The notes beneath the pieces are model-generated. The model saw only the letters and a program-made list of their open reading frames with translations. It was not told the DNA's origin and made no database searches. 64,000 bases of DNA from contig NZ_PJBF01000040.1 in assembly GCF_002836505.1 (NCBI RefSeq), forward strand, positions 248,001-312,000. The letters run 5' to 3'. The position numbers and the translations under genes were made by a program. Numbering within the stretch: position 1 is the first letter of the stretch; every line of letters begins with the position of its first letter. The DNA comes from Psychrobacter sp. Choline-02u-9. GTDB taxonomy: Bacteria > Pseudomonadota > Gammaproteobacteria > Pseudomonadales > Moraxellaceae. Below, piece after piece: positions 45,420 to 54,772 of the stretch.

Positions 45420-46613
45420 ATGACTGATACCCATTCTCAAGACATCACTTCTCAAAACGATCAAACCCAAGCCCCTCAGCGCACCCCTTTTTACCAGTCT
45501 CATATTGATAGTGAGGGCAAACTGGTCGATTTCTCTGGTTGGGAATTGCCAATTCATTACGGTTCACAAATCGAAGAGCACGAAGCAGTACGTACAGATG
45601 CAGGTATGTTTGATGTCTCACATATGGTTGTGACTGATATCAAAGGTGCTGATACCAAAGCATGGCTACAAAAGCTGCTCGCAAACGATGTCAACAAACT
45701 CACCACCACTGGTAAAGCGCTATACTCTGGCATGCTCAATGAGCAAGGCGGCGTCATCGATGATTTGATCGTCTACCTGATGAATGCAGAAGAAACTGAG
45801 TACCGTATCGTCTCTAACGCGGCCACTCGTGACAAGGACTTAGCACAGTTTAATAAAGTCGCCGAAGGCTTTGATATTACGATTACCGAGCGTCCTGAGC
45901 TTGCGATGCTTGCCGTGCAAGGTCCAAATGCTATTGCAAAACTGGCTCAGGCCAAACCAAGCTGGGCAGATACCTTAGCAGCACTAGAACCTTTCGTTGG
46001 TGCTGACTTGACCGATATCGAAGGCACCGATTGGTTTGTAGCTCGTACCGGCTATACTGGTGAAGATGGCGTCGAAGTCATTATGCATGCCGATGATGCC
46101 CCTGCTTTCTTTGAGCAGCTAAAAGCAAATGGCATCAAACCTGCCGGTCTTGGCGCACGTGATACCTTGCGTATGGAAGCAGGCATGAACCTTTATGGCC
46201 ATGACATGGACGAGACCATCAGCCCTTACGAGTGCAACATGGGCTGGACGCTAGCGCTCAAAGACGACCGCGCCTTTGTCGGTCGTGAAGCATTGGTCAG
46301 CAAACGTAAGCAGTCAAAAGAAGACAACACCGCTATGAAGCAAGTGGGCTTGCTATTGACCACGCGCGGCGTATTGCGTGAAGGCATGACAGTGACTATC
46401 AATCAAGGCACTGATAACGAGCAAACTGGCATTATCACCAGCGGTACATTCTCCCCTAGCCTAAAAAATTCAATCGCGATTGCTCGTGTACCTACCAGCT
46501 TATCAGAAGATAACAGCGTACAAGTCGATCTACGCGGCAAAGGTAAATTCGTCGATGTACGCGTACTAAAGCTACCTTTTGTCCGTAACGGCAAGCAACA
46601 GTTTGACTCTTAG
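45420..46613 (+). CDS. gcvT: Glycine cleavage system aminomethyltransferase (T protein)
   Basis: 397 residues. The N-terminal [24 protein letters not shown] and MFDVSHM, then [32 protein letters not shown] and the later [18 protein letters not shown] are GcvT signatures. It moves the aminomethyl group from lipoylated H protein to tetrahydrofolate, releasing ammonia. It is the first gene after the glycine riboswitch, with a 175-base leader, and gcvH follows after 117 bases. It starts with ATG at 45420. Length is slightly longer than E. coli GcvT (364), mainly by an N-terminal polar stretch. Confidence 0.96.
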   Translation: MTDTHSQDITSQNDQTQAPQRTPFYQSHIDSEGKLVDFSGWELPIHYGSQIEEHEAVRTDAGMFDVSHMVVTDIKGADTKAWLQKLLANDVNKLTTTGKALYSGMLNEQGGVIDDLIVYLMNAEETEYRIVSNAATRDKDLAQFNKVAEGFDITITERPELAMLAVQGPNAIAKLAQAKPSWADTLAALEPFVGADLTDIEGTDWFVARTGYTGEDGVEVIMHADDAPAFFEQLKANGIKPAGLGARDTLRMEAGMNLYGHDMDETISPYECNMGWTLALKDDRAFVGREALVSKRKQSKEDNTAMKQVGLLLTTRGVLREGMTVTINQGTDNEQTGIITSGTFSPSLKNSIAIARVPTSLSEDNSVQVDLRGKGKFVDVRVLKLPFVRNGKQQFDS

Positions 46614-46730
46614 GTCTTATAAATTCTATCATTAGAGCGCGTTGTCATTTTGCGCGCAATTATAAAAATGGCAACACGCCTAGCCTCCATTATTTTTGTT
46701 AATTAACCTCTATCACTTAGGAGAGAGACC

Positions 46731-47111
46731 ATGAGCAACATCCCAGCAGAGCTAAAATATATTGCGAGTCACGAGTGGCTACGCCTAGAAGACGACGGTA
46801 CGATCACTGTTGGTATCACTGACCATGCTCAAGATCTATTGGGTGATGTGGTATTCGTTGAGCTACCAGATGTGGGCGATATCATCGCTGTTGATGACGA
46901 AATCTCAGTTGTTGAATCAGTAAAAGCGGCTTCTGACGTTTATGCGCCTATTTCAGGTGAAGTGATCGCTATCAATGAAGCACTAGAAGATGATCCTGAA
47001 ATCATCAACTCTGACCCATACGGCGAAGGTTGGTTCTTCAGAATGAAGCCTGACAACATCGCTGACTACGAAGCACTAATGACTGCTGACGAGTACGAAA
47101 GCGACTTATAA
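46731..47111 (+). CDS. gcvH: Glycine cleavage system H protein
   Basis: 126 residues, matching the usual length (129). It begins [19 protein letters not shown], and the lipoyl-carrying Lys is in [15 protein letters not shown] (near 65), flanked by [18 protein letters not shown]. It carries the aminomethyl group between P, T and L proteins. The ribosome site AGGAGAGAGACC precedes ATG. After it, a 340-base gap separates the nitroreductase gene. Confidence 0.97.
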   Translation: MSNIPAELKYIASHEWLRLEDDGTITVGITDHAQDLLGDVVFVELPDVGDIIAVDDEISVVESVKAASDVYAPISGEVIAINEALEDDPEIINSDPYGEGWFFRMKPDNIADYEALMTADEYESDL

Positions 47112-47451
47112 GCTAAACACGTAAGCTAAGCATACTCTCGCAAGACATTAGCATTTGTAAGATATTAGCTCGTACAAAGCACTAGCCCCGACTAAACATT
47201 ATAGATACTGGCAGCAGCTGGTATCTATACTCTCTATTTAAACGATTTAAAAACCTTTCTCATGAAAAGTATTGGCTCATTGACCATGCTTACTATTTGA
47301 AAGTAGCTTTATATGTAGATCTCCAACAATCATTATCGTCCGATGTTATTGCTCTCAAGCGTTATCTCATTGACTCGTATTGATCACCTATTCGAATCCC
47401 AATGAATACGTGCTATCAATAACGACTCAAACTGATAACCCAATTCTCAGC
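47112..47451. other. Spacer between gcvH and the nitroreductase gene
   Basis: About 340 bases. It has an inverted pair TATAGATAC (47200-47208) / GTATCTATA (47221-47229), a possible weak terminator without T-run, after gcvTH. No gene seen; the nitroreductase promoter may be near 47340-47440. Confidence 0.5.
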
Positions 47452-48222
47452 ATGGATCCTAATATGAATGCCAACACCGATAATAAAGACCCCATTGCTA
47501 CACCAAACCATACGCCGCAGCTAAAAGCCTTTCGCGATATCGTAGAGTCACGCCGTTCCGTGCGCCGTTTTACTGATACCCCCATACCTGATGACGTATT
47601 GGCAGACTGTCTGCGTTTGGCCATGCTAGCACCAAACTCTAGCAACCTACAGCCGTGGGAATTTTATGTTATCGATGATGCTGACAATCGCAAACGCGCC
47701 GTCAAAAACTGCATGAATCAAAACGCAGCAAAAACATCAGCCCGTTTGATTGCCATCGTTGCTCGTACTGATGTTTGGCACGATCACGCTCAGCAAGTAT
47801 TGCGCGAATACCCTGATCAGCCAGTGCCTAAGAAAGTAAAAGACTACTACAACAAAGTCGTTACGATGGACTTTTTGCGCGGCCCAGCCAACGTGGTTTC
47901 GGCTGCAAAATGGGGCGCAACGCAAGTGGTCAGACGCGTAAAAGGCCCAATCAAATCGCCTTATTATACCTTTGAAGACACCAAAAACTGGGCAACCAAT
48001 AACACCGCGCTTGCCGCCGAAAACCTGATGCTAGCATTACGCGCTCATGGTTTTGATAGCTGTCCTATGGGCGGCTTTGATGAGCCTGCCATGAAAGCGT
48101 TGCTCAATCTTAGCGACGACCATCATATCGTTATGATGCTTGGCGCAGGCGAGCGCGCTGACAGTGGCGTTTACAACACCCAGTTCCGCTTTGATCAAAA
48201 ACAGTTTGTGCATTACGTATAA
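47452..48222 (+). CDS. Nitroreductase family FMN oxidoreductase, within the gcv cluster
   Basis: 256 residues from ATG at 47452 (another Met at 47464; a TTG at 47380 would give 280). Typical nitroreductase fold signatures: ESRRSVRRFTDTPIPDDVL, LAMLAPNSSNLQPWEFYVI, and GFDSCPMGGFDEPAM. It would bind FMN and reduce nitro-compounds or a natural quinone-like acceptor with NAD(P)H. It is unusual to find it between gcvH and gcvP. No obvious link to glycine metabolism. RBS is weak. Confidence 0.85.
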   Translation: MDPNMNANTDNKDPIATPNHTPQLKAFRDIVESRRSVRRFTDTPIPDDVLADCLRLAMLAPNSSNLQPWEFYVIDDADNRKRAVKNCMNQNAAKTSARLIAIVARTDVWHDHAQQVLREYPDQPVPKKVKDYYNKVVTMDFLRGPANVVSAAKWGATQVVRRVKGPIKSPYYTFEDTKNWATNNTALAAENLMLALRAHGFDSCPMGGFDEPAMKALLNLSDDHHIVMMLGAGERADSGVYNTQFRFDQKQFVHYV

Positions 48223-48286
48223 CGTACCGCTCACATTATTCCCTTAATTGCTATTTTGTTTATTACTCCCTTAACCAAGGATTGTC

Positions 48287-51184
48287 ATGACTATCTCTCA
48301 AAACCCATCGTTTGATACCTTTCAAGGATTGTTCAACGAAGCTGAATTTGTCTATCGCCACTTAGGTTCGAACGAAACCAAGCAAGCTGACCTACTCAGC
48401 GCTGTTGGTTATAAAGATATGCAAAGCTTTATCAATGACACTGTGCCTGAGCCAGTACGTCTGCACAAAGAGCTGGATTTGCCAGTGGCGATGAGTGAGC
48501 ATGCGGCACTTGCCAAACTACGCACGATGGCAGATGACATCACTGTTAACAAAAGCTATATCGGTCAAGGCTACTCTCCGGTTCGTATGCCTGCCGTCAT
48601 TCAGCGCAACGTCCTTGAAAATCCAGGCTGGTATACCGCCTATACCCCTTATCAAGCTGAAATCGCTCAAGGTCGTCTAGAAGCATTGCTGAACTTCCAA
48701 CAAGTATGTATTGATCTAACAGGTCTTGAGCTGGCTGGTGCGTCATTGCTTGATGAAGCAACAGCAGCGGCAGAAGCGATGGCGATGTCAAAGCGTGTGA
48801 GCAAAAGCAAATCAACGCAGTATTTCGTCGACGAGCGTGTCTATCCGCAAACGCTAGATGTTATCAATACTCGTGCTAAATACTTTGGTTGGGAAGTGGT
48901 CGTTGGTGATTTTGACACGGCTAAATCAGGCGATTATTTTGGTGCGCTATTCCAGTATGTCGGTGCTGAAGGTGACGTTAAAGACTTAACAGACGTCATC
49001 GCGGCCGTAAAAGAAAACAAAACTTACGTCAGTGTTGTCAGTGACATCATGAGCTTGGTGTTATTGAAATCACCAGCCGATATGGGTGCTGACGTAGCGC
49101 TAGGTAGTACGCAGCGCTTTGGTATACCAATGGGCTTCGGTGGTCCACATGCCGCTTACTTTGCGTTTTCTGATAAAGCCAAGCGTTCAGCACCTGGTCG
49201 TATCATTGGCGTATCAAAAGATGCACAAGGCAATACTGCATTACGTATGGCTCTACAAACGCGTGAGCAGCATATCCGCCGCGAAAAAGCCAACTCAAAC
49301 ATCTGCACCTCACAAGTATTACTAGCTAACCTCGCTGGTATGTACGCGGTATACCATGGTCCAGGCGGCGTGAAGCGTATTGCCACTCGTATTCATGCGT
49401 TTGCCACTGCGTTTGCTGATGCTATCACAGAATCTAATGACAGCAGCTTGAGCGTGGTACATGATCAATTCTTCGATACAGTCGTCGTTGATTGTGGTTC
49501 AGAGAAGCTTGCTACTCAAATCTTTAAAAATGCAGACAACGTTGGCTATAACTTATGGCGTCTAAGCGACACCAAATTAAGCGTTGCCTTTAGTGAAACC
49601 AGCGATCAGCAAGATTTCAACACGTTGACTCAGCTATTCGTCAACAAGTCACACGATCTACCTGAAACCGCTCGCGTCTCTCTAGATAGCGCACACTTGC
49701 GTACGGATGACATTTTGACTCATCCAGTATTCAACTCGCATCATACCGAGCACGAAATGCTACGCTACCTAAAGTCGCTTGAAGACAAAGATCTAGCGAT
49801 GAACCGCAGCATGATTTCACTGGGTAGCTGTACCATGAAGCTAAACGCCACCAGTGAGATGCTACCGATTACTTGGCCTGAGTTTGCCAACGTGCATCCT
49901 TTTGCACCACGTGATCAAGTTACTGGCTATATCGCGATGATCGATAGCTTGCAAGATCAATTAAAAGCCATTACTGGTTTTGATGATGTCTCTATGCAGC
50001 CAAACTCTGGTGCCTCTGGTGAATATGCTGGTCTGCTCGCGATTCGCCGTTATCATGAGTCATTGGGCGAGACCAATCGTGATGTGTGCTTGATTCCTCA
50101 GTCAGCGCACGGTACCAACCCTGCTACCGCCATGATGATGGGTATGAAAGTCGTCGTGGTCAAAACCGATGAAAACGGCAACGTTGATATCGATGATTTA
50201 ACCGCCAAGTGTGAAGAGCATAGCGAGCGTTTGGGCGCTTTAATGATCACGTACCCATCGACTCATGGCGTGTTTGAAGAAGGCATCCGTCATATCTGTG
50301 ATTTGACTCACAAGCATGGTGGTCAGGTCTATATGGATGGCGCCAACATGAATGCTCAGGTAGGCATGATGCAACCTGCAGACGTTGGTGCTGATGTATT
50401 ACACATGAACTTGCATAAAACCTTCTGCATCCCGCATGGCGGCGGTGGTCCAGGCATGGGTCCTATCGGTATGAAGGCGCATTTGGCAACGTTTATGGCC
50501 AACCATACCTTGAGTCCTGTACATAATGCACAAAAAGACTGCTCAGCAGTATCAGCAGCACCTTATGGTTCAGCGAGCATCTTGCCTATCTCATGGATGT
50601 ATATTGCTATGATGGGCCGCGATGGTCTATTAAAAGCCACTGAATTAGCATTGTTGAACGCAAACTATGTGGCAGCCGAATTAAAAGGTCACTACCCTGT
50701 CCTATATGCTGGCAAAAACGGCCGTGTGGCTCACGAATGTATCATCGATATTCGTCCGTTAAAAGAAGAAACTGGCATCACGGAAAGCGATATCGCTAAG
50801 CGCTTGATGGATTATGGTTTCCATTCGCCAACGATGAGCTTCCCAGTCGCTGGTACGCTTATGATTGAGCCAACAGAGTCTGAGTCAAAAGAAGAGTTGG
50901 ATCGCTTTATCAGTGCGCTAAAATCTATCAAAGCTGAAGCCATGAAAGCCAAAGCTGGTGAAGATAACTGGACGCTAGAAGACAACCCATTAGTCAATGC
51001 ACCGCATACGGCTGCTATGATTACTGGCGAAGAGTGGACGCATCCTTACAGCCGTGAGACTGCTGCATTCCCACTGCCGTACATCCGTGCAAACAAGTTC
51101 TGGCCAAGTGTCGCTCGTGTCGATGATGCTTATGGTGATAAGAACCTAATGTGCTCTTGCCCAAGTATCGAAAACTATATGTAA
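48287..51184 (+). CDS. gcvP: Glycine dehydrogenase (decarboxylating), P protein
   Basis: 965 residues, matching the long single-chain P protein (about 957 in E. coli). PLP-binding Lys is in MNLHKTFCIPHGGGGPG (near 705); other signatures are FVYRHLGSNETKQADLL at the start, SKDAQGNTALRMALQTREQHIRREKAN in the middle, and QPNSGASGEYAGLLAIR. It decarboxylates glycine and hands the aminomethyl group to GcvH. The start follows TTAACCAAGGATTGTC, with AAGGA before ATG. It ends with a strong terminator. No lpd gene (L protein) is in this window. Confidence 0.97.
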   Translation: MTISQNPSFDTFQGLFNEAEFVYRHLGSNETKQADLLSAVGYKDMQSFINDTVPEPVRLHKELDLPVAMSEHAALAKLRTMADDITVNKSYIGQGYSPVRMPAVIQRNVLENPGWYTAYTPYQAEIAQGRLEALLNFQQVCIDLTGLELAGASLLDEATAAAEAMAMSKRVSKSKSTQYFVDERVYPQTLDVINTRAKYFGWEVVVGDFDTAKSGDYFGALFQYVGAEGDVKDLTDVIAAVKENKTYVSVVSDIMSLVLLKSPADMGADVALGSTQRFGIPMGFGGPHAAYFAFSDKAKRSAPGRIIGVSKDAQGNTALRMALQTREQHIRREKANSNICTSQVLLANLAGMYAVYHGPGGVKRIATRIHAFATAFADAITESNDSSLSVVHDQFFDTVVVDCGSEKLATQIFKNADNVGYNLWRLSDTKLSVAFSETSDQQDFNTLTQLFVNKSHDLPETARVSLDSAHLRTDDILTHPVFNSHHTEHEMLRYLKSLEDKDLAMNRSMISLGSCTMKLNATSEMLPITWPEFANVHPFAPRDQVTGYIAMIDSLQDQLKAITGFDDVSMQPNSGASGEYAGLLAIRRYHESLGETNRDVCLIPQSAHGTNPATAMMMGMKVVVVKTDENGNVDIDDLTAKCEEHSERLGALMITYPSTHGVFEEGIRHICDLTHKHGGQVYMDGANMNAQVGMMQPADVGADVLHMNLHKTFCIPHGGGGPGMGPIGMKAHLATFMANHTLSPVHNAQKDCSAVSAAPYGSASILPISWMYIAMMGRDGLLKATELALLNANYVAAELKGHYPVLYAGKNGRVAHECIIDIRPLKEETGITESDIAKRLMDYGFHSPTMSFPVAGTLMIEPTESESKEELDRFISALKSIKAEAMKAKAGEDNWTLEDNPLVNAPHTAAMITGEEWTHPYSRETAAFPLPYIRANKFWPSVARVDDAYGDKNLMCSCPSIENYM

Positions 51185-51215
51185 TTATCATTTTTGATAG
51201 TTATTCTCTGTAGTA

Positions 51216-51252
51216 AAAAACCTCCAAGTCAGCAGCTGACTTGGAGGTTTTT
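51216..51252 (+). terminator. Rho-independent terminator of gcvP
   Basis: AAAAACCTCCAAGTCAG (51216-51232) pairs exactly with CTGACTTGGAGGTTTTT (51236-51252) around a three-base loop: a 17-bp stem with T-run. Confidence 0.92.
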
Positions 51253-51390
51253 ATTTGTCTGACTTTTTATCTATTACGTTAGCAGGTAATATTATCAATA
51301 AAATAAACGATAAGAACTCAATGTAATAAAAGCTTATATTGATAATAAGCTATTTATCTTAAATTTCTGAAGCAACCATTGGACACTGCT

Positions 51391-52080
51391 ATGCAACATA
51401 AAGCGCCTAAACAAAAAACTCGCGTCATTCTAATTCACGGGCTACACCAAACCCCATGGATCATGCGACCATTAGCCAAGCGCCTGCAAGCAGCAGGATT
51501 TGATACCCATCAGTATGGCTACCGTAGTATGCGTGATGGTATCAAAACCAATAGCGCTCGCCTAAATAGCTGGCTAGAAACAAACCATCACCCAGATCAT
51601 CCTATAGATTTGGTTGGGCATAGTTTAGGTGGTTTGATCATTCGTGATTTTGTCGCTCAGTATCCAAAATGGAAAATTGGACGTTGCGTGACTCTAGGAA
51701 CACCGCATAGAGGCAGTGTGTGTGCAGATTATATCTGGCGATTGACTCCTGCTGTCGTAGGTCGCTCGTATGTCGACGCACTGGACGGCACAGTCGCGCC
51801 ATTGCCCAAACACGTGACGCTAGGTGTCATCGCTGGCAACCGCCCGTATGGTCTAGGTCAGCTGTTTTTGCAATATCATAATCGCAAAATGCGCAAATCT
51901 GACAAGCCACCTCTTAACGAGCAACTTGCACATGACGGGACAGTATATATAGAAGAGACGAGGATAGAGTCTGCAGCTGATCATATCATTATGCCAGTCT
52001 CACATACTGGCATGCTAGTGAACCCAGAGGTCGCCGAGCAGACTCGATACTTTTTAGAGCATGGACGATTTAAACGCTAA
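51391..52080 (+). CDS. Alpha/beta-hydrolase (PGAP1/lipase-like)
   Basis: 229 residues from the ATG at 51391 (a TTG at 51379 is in frame). The nucleophile elbow DLVGHSLGGLIIRDF (Ser near 76) and oxyanion/strand RVILIHGLHQTP at the start are evident; the lid-like GTPHRGSVCADY follows. It resembles the short lipase / PGAP1-like esterases found in many gammaproteobacteria. The catalytic His may be in IMPVSHTGMLV near residue 210. Substrate is unknown. It sits alone between gcvP and rnd, convergent with rnd. Confidence 0.82.
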   Translation: MQHKAPKQKTRVILIHGLHQTPWIMRPLAKRLQAAGFDTHQYGYRSMRDGIKTNSARLNSWLETNHHPDHPIDLVGHSLGGLIIRDFVAQYPKWKIGRCVTLGTPHRGSVCADYIWRLTPAVVGRSYVDALDGTVAPLPKHVTLGVIAGNRPYGLGQLFLQYHNRKMRKSDKPPLNEQLAHDGTVYIEETRIESAADHIIMPVSHTGMLVNPEVAEQTRYFLEHGRFKR

Positions 52081-52130
52081 GAGCTGTATGAATATTTGAG
52101 TGTCAGTTTTCAGTCTTATTAAACGCTGTT

Positions 52131-53471
52131 TTATTGAACACGAATACCCATGCCCTGCTGCAGTTCAGTTTTATGCTTTTTGATGACTGGAATTAAGGTT
52201 TTAATAACCCAGTCGTTACGCCAACCTTTTAGCCCTTGTGGCAGTTCGCTCACATCTTTATCAAGAGCAACCACTTCATACAATTGCCCTAGCCATTTTT
52301 TACGCATCAATACACTGGCAGGTATACCGATTTCGCGCGCATGCTCATCAATCGCTTGCTGCACTGCTTTTGATAATACTTTATTTTTTGAGCGATATGG
52401 TGGCACTAGACATTCTGGATGCTCTGTAGGCGGTAGACTTTTGGCATCTCTGATTACTTTCAGCAGCTCTTCGCCATATAGTCGCAGCATACTACGGTGC
52501 ATGGTTGTTTTATGTGCCAGCTCTCGCATGCTGTTTGGCTTTTCAGTGACAATCTCTCGTACTGCTTGTTTTTTTATCACAAAGGTACGCGGTTGATTGG
52601 TCGCACGAGCCAGCTCTTCTCGCCACGTAGCCACACCTTTGAGTATCGCCATTTGCTGCGAGTTATAGCGGTAATCTGCCATCGTTAAATACATCGCTTC
52701 ATCTTCGACGTGCTGCGTGTCATACAAATCACTGGCATAGAGCTGACAGTCGGCCCAAACATAATCATACAACCCTTGAGCCTTAAGCGCATGTTCGATA
52801 CTGAGATATAGCGCTGGCAAATAACGCACATCGTCGATGGCATATTGCTCTTGCTCATCTGTCAACGGACGCTGGAGCCAATCAGACTGACTATGTTCTT
52901 TATCGATATGCATATCTAGCTGATCGGCCAGTGCCTGCTGATACCCCATTTGCAATTGACCCGTTAGATAAGACAATGCAATTTGCGTATCGAAGATATT
53001 GGTCAACGGTGGGCAGCCAGACAACAGATAAAAAATGCCCAAATCTTCGCCGCAAGCATGCCAGATAGCCACATCTACTTTGCGTAGCGCTTCCCACAGT
53101 TCAGCCATTTGTAACTGGGGTGCATCCAGCAAATAAACATGATCGCCAGTATTTAATTGCACAAGTGCCAAGCGCGGATAATAAGTGTCACGCTTGATAA
53201 ACTCAGTATCTAAGGCTACGCGTCCGCAAGTCGCTAAGGCATCGATAACCTCATCTAAATCGCCTTGCTTACGTACCCAAGTAATAGCAACGTCATCGGC
53301 AATATCCAACAGTGCATCAATATCTAGCACCTCAGCATCTGGAGTATTAGTAGCTGACTCAGATGAAGTGGCTGCTGACATTGGCTCAATATTAGCGGGT
53401 TCTTGTAATGAGCCATCATTGATATCAGAAGCATTTGATTGAGCTGAGGCGTTTGAAACGTTATTGGACAC
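52131..53471 (-). CDS. rnd: Ribonuclease D
   Basis: 446 residues. The DEDDy exonuclease core: VALDTEFIKRDTYYPRLALVQL (Asp, Glu), WHACGEDLGIF (Asp), and YAIDDVRYLPALY (Tyr/Asp), followed by HRDC-type helices. RNase D trims the 3' ends of tRNA and other stable RNAs. The N-terminal 60 or so residues (rich in Ser, Asn, Ala, Glu) are an extension beyond E. coli RNase D (375). Start at ATG 53471 precedes this extension; a later start near 53330 would remove it but lacks support. Confidence 0.92.
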   Translation of the reverse strand: MSNNVSNASAQSNASDINDGSLQEPANIEPMSAATSSESATNTPDAEVLDIDALLDIADDVAITWVRKQGDLDEVIDALATCGRVALDTEFIKRDTYYPRLALVQLNTGDHVYLLDAPQLQMAELWEALRKVDVAIWHACGEDLGIFYLLSGCPPLTNIFDTQIALSYLTGQLQMGYQQALADQLDMHIDKEHSQSDWLQRPLTDEQEQYAIDDVRYLPALYLSIEHALKAQGLYDYVWADCQLYASDLYDTQHVEDEAMYLTMADYRYNSQQMAILKGVATWREELARATNQPRTFVIKKQAVREIVTEKPNSMRELAHKTTMHRSMLRLYGEELLKVIRDAKSLPPTEHPECLVPPYRSKNKVLSKAVQQAIDEHAREIGIPASVLMRKKWLGQLYEVVALDKDVSELPQGLKGWRNDWVIKTLIPVIKKHKTELQQGMGIRVQ

Positions 53472-53606
53472 GGGCAGATACCTGCATTAATAGGAGAAAA
53501 TAAAACGCTAAACCGCGCCTTAATAAAATTAAAAGATAAACAATAATAAAGTAATTATAGCAATTCCAAGAAATGAATTGGGTAAGACTTTGAAGCAATC
53601 AAAACA

Positions 53607-54200
53607 TTATAAAAAAGAACGATTTTGCATGGCTTGACCAAGCGTCATACTATCCAGATACTCAAGCTCGCCGCCCATCGGCACACCTTGTGCTAAACGC
53701 GTCACTTTATTGACATGACGACTGACAGCTTCACTAATAAAGTGCGCAGTAGTCTGCCCTTCGACAGTCGTACCTGTTGCCAGTATCAGCTCTTCGACAG
53801 GTTCTTGCTTCACTCGCCATACCAGCTGATCGATATTTAAGTCGTCTGCGCTGACACCGTCAATTGGTGATAGATGCCCGCCCAACACAAAATAACGACC
53901 ACGGTAACCAGCTGTCTGCTCAATCGCCATCACATCTGCTGCTGTCTCGACCACGCATAGCAGACTGTCATCACGTCTAACATCTTGGCAAAGCGGACAT
54001 ACAGCCTCATCACTAAAGCTATGACAACGCTGACATTCAACAATATCACGCATGGCTTCATCTAGTGCTTGGGCGAGTGCCATGCCTTGTGGGCGTTTTT
54101 TACTGAGCAGATGTAGCGCCATTCGTTGGGCACTTTTTTGACCGACGCCTGGCAATATACGCAGCTGTTTGACCAGCTGATCAAATTTGGCTGTAAGCAA
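53607..54200 (-). CDS. recR: Recombination protein RecR
   Basis: 197 residues, the standard length. The helix-hairpin-helix [20 protein letters not shown], the zinc finger [18 protein letters not shown], and the Toprim region [26 protein letters not shown] are present. RecR works with RecF and RecO to load RecA at single-stranded gaps. It follows ebfC, 117 bases apart, with a terminator between. The usual neighbour dnaX is not upstream of ebfC here. Confidence 0.97.
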   Translation of the reverse strand: MLTAKFDQLVKQLRILPGVGQKSAQRMALHLLSKKRPQGMALAQALDEAMRDIVECQRCHSFSDEAVCPLCQDVRRDDSLLCVVETAADVMAIEQTAGYRGRYFVLGGHLSPIDGVSADDLNIDQLVWRVKQEPVEELILATGTTVEGQTTAHFISEAVSRHVNKVTRLAQGVPMGGELEYLDSMTLGQAMQNRSFL

Positions 54201-54252
54201 AGTAGCTTCCTTTAGTTGACTTTATCTAACTGAATTTATAAATCGTAGCTAT

Positions 54253-54292
54253 AAAAATGGGGTCGTATCGTATCGATAACAACCCCATTTTT
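54253..54292 (-). terminator. Hairpin/terminator between ebfC and recR
   Basis: AAAAATGGGGT (54253-54263) / ACCCCATTTTT (54282-54292): an 11-bp stem with T-run on both strands. It would stop transcription after ebfC and partly uncouple recR. Confidence 0.8.
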
Positions 54293-54317
54293 GTCTTTAG
54301 TATGAAATATTTAATGC

Positions 54318-54647
54318 TTAAAACATGCCTTGCATACCTGGTGGCAGACCCATACCTGAAGTCGCGCCAGCCATCGTTTCTTCATATAGTGCATCTGCTT
54401 GACGAACCGCATCATTAATAGCAGCAGCGATAAGATCTTCAATCATATCTGGCTCATCTTCTAGCAGACTTGGATCAATAGTCAAACGCTTAACCACATG
54501 ACGACCAGTCATCGTTACTTTAACTAAGCCACTGCCCGCTTCTGCTTGTACTTCTTTATTAGCAAGTTCTTTCTTAGCGTTTTCAACGTTTGCTTCTACT
54601 TTCTTTTGCATCGTTTGTGCTTGTTGCATCAATGCTTGAATGTTCAT
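54318..54647 (-). CDS. YbaB/EbfC family nucleoid-associated protein
   Basis: 109 residues. The YbaB/EbfC signature is complete: [56 protein letters not shown] (seen in parts), with C-terminal residues rich in Gly/Met ([11 protein letters not shown]). It is a small DNA-binding dimer. It lies just upstream of recR, the usual order. Upstream in its leader is a threefold 14-base repeat. Confidence 0.95.
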   Translation of the reverse strand: MNIQALMQQAQTMQKKVEANVENAKKELANKEVQAEAGSGLVKVTMTGRHVVKRLTIDPSLLEDEPDMIEDLIAAAINDAVRQADALYEETMAGATSGMGLPPGMQGMF

Positions 54648-54656
54648 AGTTGCCTC

Positions 54657-54698
54657 TTTTGTTATTTATGTTTTGTTATTTATGGTTTGTATTTTATG
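54657..54698. repeat. Three imperfect 14-base tandem repeats upstream of ebfC
   Basis: TTTTGTTATTTATG (54657-54670), TTTTGTTATTTATG (54671-54684), GTTTGTATTTTATG (54685-54698): two identical copies and one variant directly before the ebfC start, in the leader region. Confidence 0.8.
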
Positions 54699-54772
54699 CT
54701 AGTGCGTATAGTAATGAATAATTAACAACGTAAAGTTAATGCAATGCGTTAGTGCAGATTATACCGTTATCT

